Below are positions 32,733 to 40,488 of a stretch of DNA of 64,000 nucleotides, one piece after another. Under the pieces are notes generated by a model, which worked only from the letters and a program-made list of their open reading frames with translations, searched no databases and had not been told where the DNA came from. The stretch is from Streptomyces sp. NRRL S-37 (lineage in GTDB: Bacteria > Actinomycetota > Actinomycetes > Streptomycetales > Streptomycetaceae). The translations under genes were made by a program, and so were the position numbers. Where the stretch lies: contig NZ_JOIZ01000011.1 of the NCBI RefSeq assembly GCF_000721605.1, positions 62,001-126,000 on the forward strand, read 5' to 3'. Within the stretch, counting starts at the first letter, position 1, and the number at the start of each line of letters is the position of its first letter.

Positions 32733-34003
32733 CCACCGCCCCGACGAGCCAGGCCGGCCCGGCCCCGTCCCCCGTGCCCCCGCCCGGCACCGCCCCGCCG
32801 GCCGCCCCGGACCCGCGCGAGCGGCTGCGCCGCGCCGCCGTGCGCTACGGGCCCGTCCTCGCGACGTACGGCGTGCTGAAGCTGGTGGGCTTCGCCGTCT
32901 TCATGTACCTGCTGGACTCGGCCGGCGACTTCCGCGAGAAGCATCCGCGCTTCGGCGGCGGCGCCCACACCTGGGACGTGCTGGGAAGCTGGGACGGCTG
33001 GTGGTACCAGCAGATCGCCCTGCACGGCTACGACCCGGCGCTGGAGCCGATACCCGGCGCCACCGGGCTGATCACCCTGGAGGGCAACTCGGCGGCGTTC
33101 TTCCCGCTGTACCCGGCGCTGATGCGGATGGTCTCGGAGGTCACCGGGCTCGGCCCGTACGGCGCCGGGATGACCGTGTCGGTCGTGTTCTCCTTCGTCG
33201 CGGCGCTCGGCATCCACGCCGTCACGGCCCGGCTGGGCGGGTACCGGGCCGGTCTGGTCGCCGTGGGGCTGTGGGCGGTGTGGCCCGGCTCCGGCGCGGA
33301 GTGGGCGGTGTACTCCGAGTCCGTGTACACGGCGCTGGCCGCCTGGGCCTGCTACGCCGTGATGACCCGTCACTGGCTCACCGCCGGGGTGCTGACCTTC
33401 ACCGCCGGGCTCGCCCGGCCCACCGCCGTCACCCTGGTCGCCGCCCTCGCCGTCGCCGGGCTGTTCGCGGTGTGGCGCCGCGAGGAGGGCATCCGCCGCC
33501 CGCTGACCGCGGTGGCGATCGCCCCGCTGGGCGTGGCCGGCTATCTGGGCTGGGTGGGCTACCGGATGGGCGACTGGGGCGGCTACAACAAGCTCCAGGA
33601 CGGCGCCTGGGCCCACAAGTTCGACTGGGGCCGGCACACCCTCGACGTGCTCACCTCCGTACCGGTGGGCCACTCCGACTATCTCTTCGCGATGCCGTTC
33701 GAGGACATCATCGGGGTCGGGGTGGTGCTGCTGGTGCCGGTGCTGACGGTGCTGCTGATACGGCTGCGCCCGCCCGCCGTCCTCGTCGTGTACACGGTGC
33801 TGTCGTACCTGATGGTGATGGCCACGCAGCAGTACTTCGGCAACGTCTCCCGCTATCTGCTCCCGCTGTTCCCGCTGTTCGTCCCGCTCGCCCTGGCCAT
33901 GCGCCGGCTGAAGTGGCCCTCGCTGGCCGCGGTGCTGGGCACGGCGGCCCTGGCCTCCGGCTCGTACGCGGGATACGTCCTGTTCGAACTGGGCGTGCCG
34001 TAG
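32729..34003 (+). CDS. Polytopic membrane glycosyltransferase, mannosyltransferase (PIG-V-like)
   Basis: A 424-residue integral membrane protein with about 9-10 helices after a Pro-rich 40-residue head. The first extracytoplasmic loop has WDGWWYQQIALHGYDPALEP, with the acidic Asp in the W-D position typical of GT-C glycosyltransferases. FFPLYPALMRMVSEVTGLGP, YSESVYTALAAWACY and GLARPTAVTLVAAL resemble PIG-V/PMT-like enzymes. It would use the polyprenyl-phosphate sugar made by the coupled GT2-GtrA partner to glycosylate surface proteins or glycans. The coding sequences overlap by 4 nt. Confidence 0.83.
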   Translation: MTTAPTSQAGPAPSPVPPPGTAPPAAPDPRERLRRAAVRYGPVLATYGVLKLVGFAVFMYLLDSAGDFREKHPRFGGGAHTWDVLGSWDGWWYQQIALHGYDPALEPIPGATGLITLEGNSAAFFPLYPALMRMVSEVTGLGPYGAGMTVSVVFSFVAALGIHAVTARLGGYRAGLVAVGLWAVWPGSGAEWAVYSESVYTALAAWACYAVMTRHWLTAGVLTFTAGLARPTAVTLVAALAVAGLFAVWRREEGIRRPLTAVAIAPLGVAGYLGWVGYRMGDWGGYNKLQDGAWAHKFDWGRHTLDVLTSVPVGHSDYLFAMPFEDIIGVGVVLLVPVLTVLLIRLRPPAVLVVYTVLSYLMVMATQQYFGNVSRYLLPLFPLFVPLALAMRRLKWPSLAAVLGTAALASGSYAGYVLFELGVP

Positions 34004-34052
34004 GGGGGCGTGGCCGGCCGGGCGGGACGCCCGTGCGGTGCGGCGCGCGGCG

Positions 34053-34271
34053 TCAGATCCTTCCGATGCCGAGCGTGGTCTCGCGAGGCAGCATGCCTGA
34101 GCCCAGGACCTCCAGCCAGAGGGGGCCGAGGAGTTCGGCGAGCCTCGCGGTGGCCTGGTCGCCGAGGGTCCGCCAGGGGGCGGCGGCCAGTGCGTCGGTG
34201 CGGCGCTCGACCTCGGCCCGCAGGGTGCGGCCCGCGTCGGCCGCGCACGGACCGGTGAGGCCGAGTCGTGC
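34053..34271 (-). pseudogene. 3' remnant of a SCO6745-family gene
   Basis: The minus-strand frame ending at 34053 encodes about 72 residues including LGLTGPCAADAGRTLRAEVE, RRTDALAAAPWRTLGDQATA and RLAELLGPLW. From memory this is the winged-helix-like C-terminus of the SCO6745 protein family (about 280 residues). Upstream the frame runs antisense to the CapA gene and shows no family sequence, so the 5' three quarters are gone. Confidence 0.6.
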
Positions 34272-34298
34272 GGTGCGGGACGGGCCTACCGTGGAGAG

Positions 34299-35399
34299 GT
34301 GGACGCCGGGACGGTGACGCTGTTCCTGTGCGGGGACGTGATGCTCGGGCGGGGGGTCGACCAGATCCTCCCGCACCCGGGCGACCCCGCACTGCGGGAG
34401 GACTTCGTCCGGGACGCGCGCGGCTATGTGGAGCTGGCGGAGGCGGTGAGCGGCCCGGTTCCCCGGCCGGTCCCGTTCTCGTGGCCGTGGGGCCGGGCGC
34501 TGGAGGTGCTCGGTGAGGCCGCCCCGGACGTGCGGATCGTCAATCTGGAGACCTCGGTCACGCGGAGCGACGCGTTCGCGCCCGGGAAGGCCGTCCACTA
34601 CCGGATGAGCCCGGCCAATGTGCCCGCCGTGGAGGTGGCGCGGCCCGACGTGTGCGTCCTGGCCAACAACCATGTGCTCGACTTCGGCCGCCCCGGGCTC
34701 CGGGAGACGCTGGAGGTGCTGCACGGCGCGGGGCTGAGGACGGCGGGCGCGGGACGGGACGCCGACGAGGCGTACGCGCCGGCGGTGGTCCCCGCCGGGG
34801 GCGGCCGGGTGCTGGTGTTCGCCCTGGGGATGATGTCCAGCGGCATCCCGCCGAGCTGGACGGCGACGGAGGAGCGGTCGGGGGTGGCGTTCCTCGCGGA
34901 GCCGTCGGCCGCCGCGGCGGAGGCGGTCGTCCGGCGGGTGCGGCAGGTGAAGCGTCCGGGGGACGTCGCGGTGGTGTCCGTGCACTGGGGTTCGAACTGG
35001 GGCCACCATGTGCCGCGGAGCCATGTCGGCTTCGCCCACGTACTGGTCGACGGAGGTGTGGACGTCGTCCACGGCCACTCCTCGCACCACCCCCGCCGGG
35101 TCGAGAGGTACCGCGGCCGGGTGATCCTCCACGGCTGCGGCGACTTCGTCGACGACTACGAGGGCATCACCGGCTACGAGGAGTACCGCGACGACCTGCG
35201 GCTGGCCTGGCTGCTGTCGGTGTCCCCGGACGGCGGGCGCCCGTCCGGGCTGCGCATGGTGCCGCTGAGAACGCGGCGGATGCGGCTGGAGCCCGCCGCG
35301 GCGGACGAGCGGGCCTGGCTGCGGGAGACGCTCGACCGGGTCAGCGGCGTGGACATCGTCCTCGGCCCGGACGGCGCGCTCGCCCTCGCCCCGCGGTGA
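34299..35399 (+). CDS. CapA-family metallophosphoesterase-like protein
   Basis: A 366-residue protein of the CapA/PgsA family named after capsular poly-gamma-glutamate synthesis. The metallophosphoesterase-like motifs are TLFLCGDVMLGRGVDQ, RIVNLETSVTRSD, CVLANNHVLDFG, VVSVHWGSNWGHH and VVHGHSSHHPR, so the metal-site residues are complete. There is no signal peptide or TM anchor from this start, unlike membrane-bound CapA. GTG 34299 is 6 nt after a TACCGT -10-like box, so the mRNA may be leaderless. No other capsule genes are nearby; the role is uncertain. Confidence 0.88.
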   Translation: MDAGTVTLFLCGDVMLGRGVDQILPHPGDPALREDFVRDARGYVELAEAVSGPVPRPVPFSWPWGRALEVLGEAAPDVRIVNLETSVTRSDAFAPGKAVHYRMSPANVPAVEVARPDVCVLANNHVLDFGRPGLRETLEVLHGAGLRTAGAGRDADEAYAPAVVPAGGGRVLVFALGMMSSGIPPSWTATEERSGVAFLAEPSAAAAEAVVRRVRQVKRPGDVAVVSVHWGSNWGHHVPRSHVGFAHVLVDGGVDVVHGHSSHHPRRVERYRGRVILHGCGDFVDDYEGITGYEEYRDDLRLAWLLSVSPDGGRPSGLRMVPLRTRRMRLEPAAADERAWLRETLDRVSGVDIVLGPDGALALAPR

Positions 35400-35632
35400 C
35401 CGTTCCGGCCGTGCCCGGCGGGGGCGCCCGGGCCCGGCCGAGGCGGGAGGTCCCGTAGGACGGACGACGTCGCGCACACGGCCGGGCACACCGGTCCGCC
35501 GCCGCGCACGGGCGCCTTCACGGACACCACGGTGCGCGGCGGCCGCAGGGCGTGCGCGACGGCCGCGCGGGCCGCCGCGACCGGGCGCTCGCCGCCCTCA
35601 CCGGCACGGCCCCGCGGCTCGGCGTGCGGGCC

Positions 35633-36652
35633 TTACGCCGTCTGCGGCTGCAGGAAGCGGGCCAGCAGGTCGTCCAGACTGACCATGCCGGTGAGCTGCC
35701 CGGAGCCGTCGCGGACCACGGCCAGCGAGGCCCGGTGACGGCGCAGCAGGTCGATCGCGTCGGCGACCGTGGCGTCGTCCGTCAGCTCGGGCACCGGGCG
35801 GGCCAGGGCGCGGGCGCCGGCCGCCCGTCCCCGGGCGCGGGCCACCACGGCGTCCCGGGCGTGCACCGCGCCGAGGACCGTGCCGTGCTCGCGGACCAGG
35901 AGCCGGGTGCGGTCGTGTTCCGCGGCGACGCGCAGGATCTCGTCGACGCCGGCGCCGCCGTCCACCGAGACGATCCCGGACGCCGGCACCTGCAGTTCCC
36001 GTACCGGGGTCTGGGGTTCGGTCAGCGAGCGCGTCAGCAGCTCCGAGTCCGTCTCGCTGATCAGGCCGAGCCGCTCGGACTCCGCCACCAGACGGGTGAG
36101 CTGCTCCCGGTCGTGGACGGGGGCGAGCTCGTCGCGCGGGGTGACCCGGCACAGCCGTACAAGGGCGTTGCTCATCCTGTTCAGCACCGAGATCAGCGGG
36201 CGTACGGCCTTCACCACGGCCCGGAAGGGCGGCGACAGCAGCATCGCGGACCGCTCGGGGTGGGCGATGGCCCACGACTTGGGGGCCATCTCGCCGACCA
36301 CCATGTGCAGGAACACGACCACGGCCATGGCGACGGCGAAGGCGACGCCGTAGCTGACCGCGCTCGGCAGGCCCAGTTCGTGCAGCAGCGGGTCGAGCTC
36401 GTGGGAGATCGCGGGTTTGGACACCGAGCCCAGGCCCAGGGTGCACACGGTGATGCCCAGCTGGGCCCCGGCCAGCATCAGGGACAGCTCGCGCATGCCG
36501 GCGAGGGCGGCACCGGCGCCTGCCCGGCCCTCGGCCGCGGCCTTCTCCATGCGGTGCCGCTTGGCGGCGACCAGCGCGAACTCGGCGGCCACGAAGAATC
36601 CGCTGCCGATCAGCAGCAGCACGGTGACGAAGAGCGCCATCGGGAAACTCAT
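35633..36652 (-). CDS. CNNM/CorC-family (hemolysin-like) membrane protein, second gene of pair
   Basis: A 339-residue protein with an N-terminal CNNM (DUF21) domain of four membrane helices (SFPMALFVTVLLLIGSGFFV, ELSLMLAGAQLGITVCTLGL, VVVFLHMVVGEMAPKSWA) followed by a CBS-domain pair (about 215-335). It lacks the C-terminal CorC_HlyC transporter-associated domain seen in its partner. CNNM/CorC proteins export or exchange Mg2+, with Co2+ sensitivity reported. The start overlaps the stop of the longer upstream CNNM gene by 4 nt, so the two are translationally coupled and probably form a heterodimer. Confidence 0.92.
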   Translation of the reverse strand: MSFPMALFVTVLLLIGSGFFVAAEFALVAAKRHRMEKAAAEGRAGAGAALAGMRELSLMLAGAQLGITVCTLGLGSVSKPAISHELDPLLHELGLPSAVSYGVAFAVAMAVVVFLHMVVGEMAPKSWAIAHPERSAMLLSPPFRAVVKAVRPLISVLNRMSNALVRLCRVTPRDELAPVHDREQLTRLVAESERLGLISETDSELLTRSLTEPQTPVRELQVPASGIVSVDGGAGVDEILRVAAEHDRTRLLVREHGTVLGAVHARDAVVARARGRAAGARALARPVPELTDDATVADAIDLLRRHRASLAVVRDGSGQLTGMVSLDDLLARFLQPQTA

Positions 36653-37986
36653 GCCTGCTCCTCCGTCTCAGGGGCCTGCCGCCGGATCCGTACCCGGTCG
36701 GGTACGTGCCGGTCGAGGGTGCGTACGTCGATCACGGCGGCGGTGCCGTCGGGCAGTCCGACCGTGAGCCGGTCCCCGATGGCGGGGAAGCGGCCGAGCC
36801 GGTCGACGATCAGGCCGGCCACGGTGTCGTAGTCCTCCTCCTCGGGCAGTTCGACGCCGGTGGCCTCGGCCACCTCGTCCAGCCGGCGGCCCGCGTCCAC
36901 CAGCCAGCCGTCGCCGTCCGCGACGGCGACCCGGGTGACGGTGTCGGTCTCGTCCGCGATGTCGCCGACGAGTTCCTCGGCGATGTCCTCGTAGGTGACG
37001 ATGCCGGCCACGCCGCCGTGCTCGTCCAGGACGACCGCGAACTCGTCGTCCCGTTCCCTCATCTGGGTCACGGCGTCGGGCAGCGGGAGGGTGTCCGGCA
37101 GCAGCAGCGGGCGCCGGGCGAGGGCGCCGGCCGTGGTGGCGGCGAGGCGGTCCGCGGGCAGGCGCATCAGCTCGGCCACGCCGAGGACGCCGCCGACGTC
37201 GTCGGGGTGGTCGCCGAGGACGGGGTAATTGGAGTGGCCGTACTTGGCGATGAGGTCGACCGCCTCGGCGGCGGTGGCGTCCTCGCGGACGAAGACGGCG
37301 TCCACGCGGGGCACCATCACCTCGTCCAGTGTCCGGTCGGAGAACTCCAGGGCGTGGTCGAGCAGGGCGGCGGTGTCCTTCGGCAGGGCGCCCTGTTCGT
37401 GGGACTCGCCGATCAGGTGGCCCAGCTCCTCCAGGGTGGCGCCGTGGTGCAGTTCCTCCACCGGTTCGATGCCGACCCGGTGCAGCAGCCTGTTCGCCGC
37501 GCCGTCGAAGACGCGCACGAGGGGGCCGACGACCTTCAGGTAGGCCAGCGTGGAACCGGCCAGGGCCTTCGCCAGCCGCTCGGGAACGGCGATGGCCAGG
37601 TTCTTCGGGGCCAGCTCGCCCAGCACCATCTGGACGACCGTGGCCAGCACGAAGGCCAGGACGACCGCGATGCCGCTCACGGCCGCGCCGGGGAGGCCCA
37701 GGCCTGACAGGGCGGGCCTCAGCAGGGCGGACACCGAGGGCTCGGCGATGAAGCCGACGACCAGTCCGGTCACGGTGATGCCGAGCTGTGCGCCCGACAG
37801 CATGAAGGACAGCCGCTCCAGCACCTTCAGGGCGCGGGCGGCCTTGCGGTCCCCGGCCTCGGCCTCGCGCGCCAGGGCGAGGCGGTCGGCGGAGACGTAG
37901 GCGAATTCCTGGGCGACGAAGTATCCGGTGCCGGCGGTCAGGACGAAGACGGCCAGCAGGCCCAGGAGGGCGTTCGCGGCACTCAT
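36649..37986 (-). CDS. CNNM/CorC-family (hemolysin-like) Mg2+ transporter, first gene of pair
   Basis: A 445-residue protein with the full CNNM membrane domain (GLLAVFVLTAGTGYFVAQEF, LSFMLSGAQLGITVTGLVVG, VQMVLGELAPKNLA), two CBS motifs (about 215-345, VMVPRVDAVFVREDATAAEA, VLDEHGGVAGIVTYEDIAEE) and a CorC_HlyC C-terminal domain (about 350-430). There is no good ribosome binding site. ATG 37986 overlaps the TGA of a 31-residue leader ORF (ATGA), and a 10-bp stem-loop lies just upstream, so translation is probably coupled to the leader. This fits ion-responsive control of a Mg2+ transporter, though the signal is inferred. Confidence 0.93.
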   Translation of the reverse strand: MSAANALLGLLAVFVLTAGTGYFVAQEFAYVSADRLALAREAEAGDRKAARALKVLERLSFMLSGAQLGITVTGLVVGFIAEPSVSALLRPALSGLGLPGAAVSGIAVVLAFVLATVVQMVLGELAPKNLAIAVPERLAKALAGSTLAYLKVVGPLVRVFDGAANRLLHRVGIEPVEELHHGATLEELGHLIGESHEQGALPKDTAALLDHALEFSDRTLDEVMVPRVDAVFVREDATAAEAVDLIAKYGHSNYPVLGDHPDDVGGVLGVAELMRLPADRLAATTAGALARRPLLLPDTLPLPDAVTQMRERDDEFAVVLDEHGGVAGIVTYEDIAEELVGDIADETDTVTRVAVADGDGWLVDAGRRLDEVAEATGVELPEEEDYDTVAGLIVDRLGRFPAIGDRLTVGLPDGTAAVIDVRTLDRHVPDRVRIRRQAPETEEQA

Positions 37987-38078
37987 CGAACACCATCCCG
38001 CCGTGTGCCGTGCTCAGGGAATGCCTGGCGGGATGGTCCGGGACTGTGTCCCGGGGGGTCCGTCGGTCTGGCGGACAC
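37983..38078 (-). CDS. 31-residue leader peptide ahead of the CNNM pair
   Basis: GTG 38078 is preceded by AAGGAG at 7 nt, the best ribosome binding site in this region. The ORF encodes a 31-residue peptide, VSARPTDPPGHSPGPSRQAF at its start then PEHGTRRDGVR, with six prolines. It ends at TGA 37983-37985, overlapping the CNNM ATG by 4 nt. The coding sequence itself contains a 10-bp stem-loop (37993-38036) and a 7-bp one (38038-38054), which a translating ribosome would unfold. I infer a regulatory leader peptide. Proline-rich leaders control Mg2+ transporters in enterobacteria, but high proline is also common in GC-rich DNA. Confidence 0.6.
   Translation of the reverse strand: MSARPTDPPGHSPGPSRQAFPEHGTRRDGVR
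37993..38036 (-). promoter_or_regulatory. Stem-loop sequestering the CNNM translation start region
   Basis: CCATCCCGCC (37993-38002) and GGCGGGATGG (38027-38036) are perfect 10-bp complements with a 24-nt loop, ending 7 nt from the CNNM ATG. A second hairpin CCGGGAC-TGT-GTCCCGG lies at 38038-38054. Further upstream (38100-38200) more complementary segments occur, including ACGGC-CAGA-GCCGT. Confidence 0.6.
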
Positions 38079-38232
38079 GTACGTGCTCCTTCTATGGGTG
38101 TGCGAGTACACAACGGCTCTGGCCGTAACGGTGTTCCCGGACGTGGGACGACACGACTGGAAGGGGAAGCAGGTCGTCCTGCCCCCACGCCCACTGTAAA
38201 GGAAACGCAAAGTTCCCTCGGGTCGGCCCCCT

Positions 38233-38445
38233 ATGCCTCTACTCGCTTGTAGAAGTTATATCGCGCGCCGCCCCGCGCGCGACACCCCCTTCACGAAACA
38301 CGCGCACACCCAAGGAGTCGACGCCACCACGGCGCCCAAACGTTTGCCCGGCTCGGTCGGCGGGGCCGGGGGTGCGGTCGCGGCGGAGGGCGTGGACGAG
38401 ATCGGGAACTCCTTCGAGGGCGAGGGTGAGGGCGAGGAGGAGTAA
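38233..38445 (+). CDS. Questionable small ORF between two BlaI-type operators
   Basis: A 70-codon frame starts at ATG 38233, inside the edge of operator A, and ends at TAA within operator B. The encoded protein has a basic N-half and a Gly/Ala stretch (GSVGGAGGAVAA) before an acidic tail (FEGEGEGEEE). No ribosome binding site precedes the ATG; leaderless expression would be needed. An in-frame GTG near 38391 with GGAGG just upstream would give a 17-residue acidic peptide. It may be non-coding leader DNA. Confidence 0.25.
   Translation: MPLLACRSYIARRPARDTPFTKHAHTQGVDATTAPKRLPGSVGGAGGAVAAEGVDEIGNSFEGEGEGEEE
38238..38253. promoter_or_regulatory. BlaI-type operator A
   Basis: TCTACT-CGCT-TGTAGA matches the TCTACA-N4-TGTAGA motif of sites B and C at 11 of 12 arm positions. 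It lies about 270 bp upstream of the TerB-like gene and beyond the CNNM leader on the other side. Confidence 0.6.
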
Positions 38446-38468
38446 CTTCTACATTACTGTAGAAGTTA
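38443..38468. promoter_or_regulatory. BlaI-type operator B (11-bp perfect arms)
   Basis: TAACTTCTACA-TTAC-TGTAGAAGTTA, a perfect palindrome with a TCTACA-N4-TGTAGA core at 38448-38463, lies 53 bp before the TerB-like ATG 38521. BlaI/MecI-type repressors bind TACA-TGTA dyads. Confidence 0.75.
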
Positions 38469-38520
38469 CGGCGCCCGGCACACTTCGGCCCGGGCGCCTC
38501 CCGACCCGTACGGAGTGCTC

Positions 38521-38976
38521 ATGGCCCTGTGGGACCGCCTCAAGGAGTCCGCGTCGACGATGCAGACCCAGTTGACGGCCAGGAAGAACGATCTGAAGAG
38601 CGGCGCCTTCCGCGACGCGAGCATGGCGATGTGCGCCCTGGTGGCGGCGGCCGACGGCACCGTCGATCCGTCCGAGCGGCAGCGCGTGGCCCAGCTCATC
38701 GCCGCCAACGAGGTGCTGCGGAACTTCCCCGCCGACGACCTGCGCCGCCGTTTCGAGGACAACATCGACAGGCTGACCGCCGACTTCGCCTTCGGCAAGG
38801 TGAGCGTCCTGCAGGAGATCGCCAAGGCGAGGAAGAAGCCCGCCGAGGCGCGGGCGGTCGTCCAGATCGGCATCGTCATCGGCGGCGCCGACGGCGACTT
38901 CGACAAGAACGAGCGGGCCGTGGTCCGCGAGGCGTGCTACGCCCTCGACCTGCCGCCGCACGAGTTCGACCTCTGA
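38521..38976 (+). CDS. TerB-family protein
   Basis: A 151-residue helical protein of the TerB/tellurite-resistance fold. It has RDASMAMCALVAAADGTVDP and VQIGIVIGGADGDFDKNERA, the paired acidic helix-loop motifs that bind metal in TerB. GGAG lies 5 nt before ATG 38521; GTG 38515 is an alternative. The gene sits under BlaI-type operator B, and the BlaI-M56 pair lies convergently downstream. It is a stand-alone copy with no terC or terD nearby, so tellurite resistance should not be assumed; an envelope-stress role is an inference from the operator. Confidence 0.85.
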   Translation: MALWDRLKESASTMQTQLTARKNDLKSGAFRDASMAMCALVAAADGTVDPSERQRVAQLIAANEVLRNFPADDLRRRFEDNIDRLTADFAFGKVSVLQEIAKARKKPAEARAVVQIGIVIGGADGDFDKNERAVVREACYALDLPPHEFDL

Positions 38977-39013
38977 GCGGCCCCGGCCCCGCGGCGGCCG
39001 GCCCGCCGCGGGG

Positions 39014-39946
39014 TCAGAGGGGTGTGGCCGCGTGCAGGATGAGAACCATCGTCACGGCGGAGTTCGCGGACGACATCGCGGAGACGGCGGTCCCCGCGGC
39101 GGCGCCCCATGTCGCCAGGCCGACCAGGGTGAACAGCGACGGCCAGTGGCGCACCGCCGGGGCGGGTCCGAGCAGGGCCGCCACCCGGCGCGGCACCGGG
39201 CCCGCCGCGGCCAGGCCGGCCAGGGTGGTGACCGGGGTGCCGCGCGAGACCAGGGCCGCCTTGCCGATCGCCCGGGCCACCGTGCGGCGGCTGCCGACCG
39301 TCCGGGCCGCGTCCTCGTCCGCCCACCGCTCCGCCGTGTACGCCACCGCCGTGCGCAGCGGCCGCAGGAAGGGGTTGGCGCGTGCGGCCAGCTGGACGGT
39401 GAGCAGGAAGCGGTGGTGGCGGGCGGTCAGGTGGGCGCGTTCGTGGGCGAACAGTGCCCGGCGCTCGGCCGGCTCCAGGCAGTCCAGCAGCGCCGTGGTC
39501 ACCACCACGCGGTCCCGCCGGCCGCCGGGCAGCGCGTAGGCGTAGGGCACGTCGTCCGGCAGGATTGCGGCCTGCGTCTCCGGCAGCCCGGCCAGCGCCC
39601 GGTGGGCACGGCGGCGTACCCGCCCGTGCCGCCACAGCGTCCGCCCGCACGCGGCCAGCACCGCGCCCAGGGCGGGGATCGCCACCTTGCCGGCCACCTC
39701 GTCGAACGGCACCGCCGCGCGCACCTCGGGGTCGGACCAGCCGTCGGGCAGCGGGTTGCCGGGCAGCTGGGCGGTGCCGACCACCATCACCAGGCCCAGG
39801 CACAGCGTGCTGCACACCGCCATCACCGCGGCCACCCCGGTCAGCAGCCGGGTCGCCGTGCGCGGGTGCAGATGCTGCTCGGCCAGGCGCGCGATCGGCC
39901 ACGCCGTCAGGGGCAGCACCAGCGGCAGAAAGACGAACACCCCCAT
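39014..39946 (-). CDS. M56-family (BlaR1-like) membrane metallopeptidase
   Basis: A 310-residue membrane protein with N-terminal helices (VFVFLPLVLPLTAWPIARLA, LLTGVAAVMAVCSTLCLGLV), the zinc-peptidase motif ALFAHERAHLTARHH (HExxH) near residue 190 and the downstream ERWADEDAAR glutamate, then C-terminal helices. There is no extracellular penicillin-binding sensor domain, so it is a short M56 form. The stop of the BlaI gene lies 7 bp upstream, an operon typical of sensor-protease/repressor pairs in which the peptidase triggers BlaI loss. The signal is unknown. Confidence 0.9.
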   Translation of the reverse strand: MGVFVFLPLVLPLTAWPIARLAEQHLHPRTATRLLTGVAAVMAVCSTLCLGLVMVVGTAQLPGNPLPDGWSDPEVRAAVPFDEVAGKVAIPALGAVLAACGRTLWRHGRVRRRAHRALAGLPETQAAILPDDVPYAYALPGGRRDRVVVTTALLDCLEPAERRALFAHERAHLTARHHRFLLTVQLAARANPFLRPLRTAVAYTAERWADEDAARTVGSRRTVARAIGKAALVSRGTPVTTLAGLAAAGPVPRRVAALLGPAPAVRHWPSLFTLVGLATWGAAAGTAVSAMSSANSAVTMVLILHAATPL

Positions 39947-39953
39947 CGCGGCC

Positions 39954-40343
39954 TCAGTCTTCCCCTTCGTCCCCCGACCGGCCCAGCAGCTCCCGCAACA
40001 GCCGCTCGTCGTCCGGCCCGAGACCGGTCACGAAACTGGCCAGCACCGCCTCCCGGTCGCCCTCGGCGTCCAGCACCCGGCGCATCCTGTGGGCGGCCAG
40101 GCCCGCCTGGTCGGAGGCGGGCGTCCAGACGAAGGACCGGCCCGCACGCTCCCGCGTGACCGCCCCCTTGGCCAGCAGCCTGGTCAGGATGGTGATGACG
40201 GTCGTATAGGCGAGACCGCCACCCAGACGCTCCCGCACCCAGCCGGCCGTCGCCGGGCCGTCCGCCTCCCGCAGCGCCGCCAGGACCAGCCCTTCCAGCT
40301 CACCCTGCCCCCGCCGCCGGGAACCCTCCCGCTGCTCCGCCAC
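39954..40343 (-). CDS. BlaI/MecI/CopY-family repressor
   Basis: A 129-residue winged-helix repressor from GTG 40343 with GGAGG 6 nt upstream. The signature is RRGQGELEGLVLAALREADG, PATAGWVRERLGGGLAYTTV, ITILTRLLAKGAVTRERAGR and SFVWTPA, followed by the dimerisation helices. It is first in an operon with the M56 peptidase. Operator C lies 86 bp upstream in the divergent region shared with the TatA-like gene. Sites A and B near the TerB-like gene carry the same motif, so a local regulon is probable. Confidence 0.92.
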   Translation of the reverse strand: MAEQREGSRRRGQGELEGLVLAALREADGPATAGWVRERLGGGLAYTTVITILTRLLAKGAVTRERAGRSFVWTPASDQAGLAAHRMRRVLDAEGDREAVLASFVTGLGPDDERLLRELLGRSGDEGED

Positions 40344-40428
40344 GCCCCGCCTCCCTTCCACCGCCGTCCGTTTCCCGCGCGGACATCGTATAGACGCCCC
40401 CGGAACCCGTACGCCACCCCCACACCCC

Positions 40429-40444
40429 TCTACAGTGATGTAGA
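40429..40444. promoter_or_regulatory. BlaI-type operator C
   Basis: TCTACA-GTGA-TGTAGA, a perfect dyad with 6-bp arms, lies between divergent blaI-type (40343) and TatA-like (40489) genes. It is placed to control both. Confidence 0.75.
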
Positions 40445-40488
40445 TTCTGCCCGGGCCGCCCGTGCCTCGGAGAAGGAGCAGTGCACCC

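Noticed and set aside
35400..35632. Possible short gene between capA and the CNNM gene
   Set aside because: Frames are open but give no recognisable domain and lack a ribosome binding site; left as intergenic.
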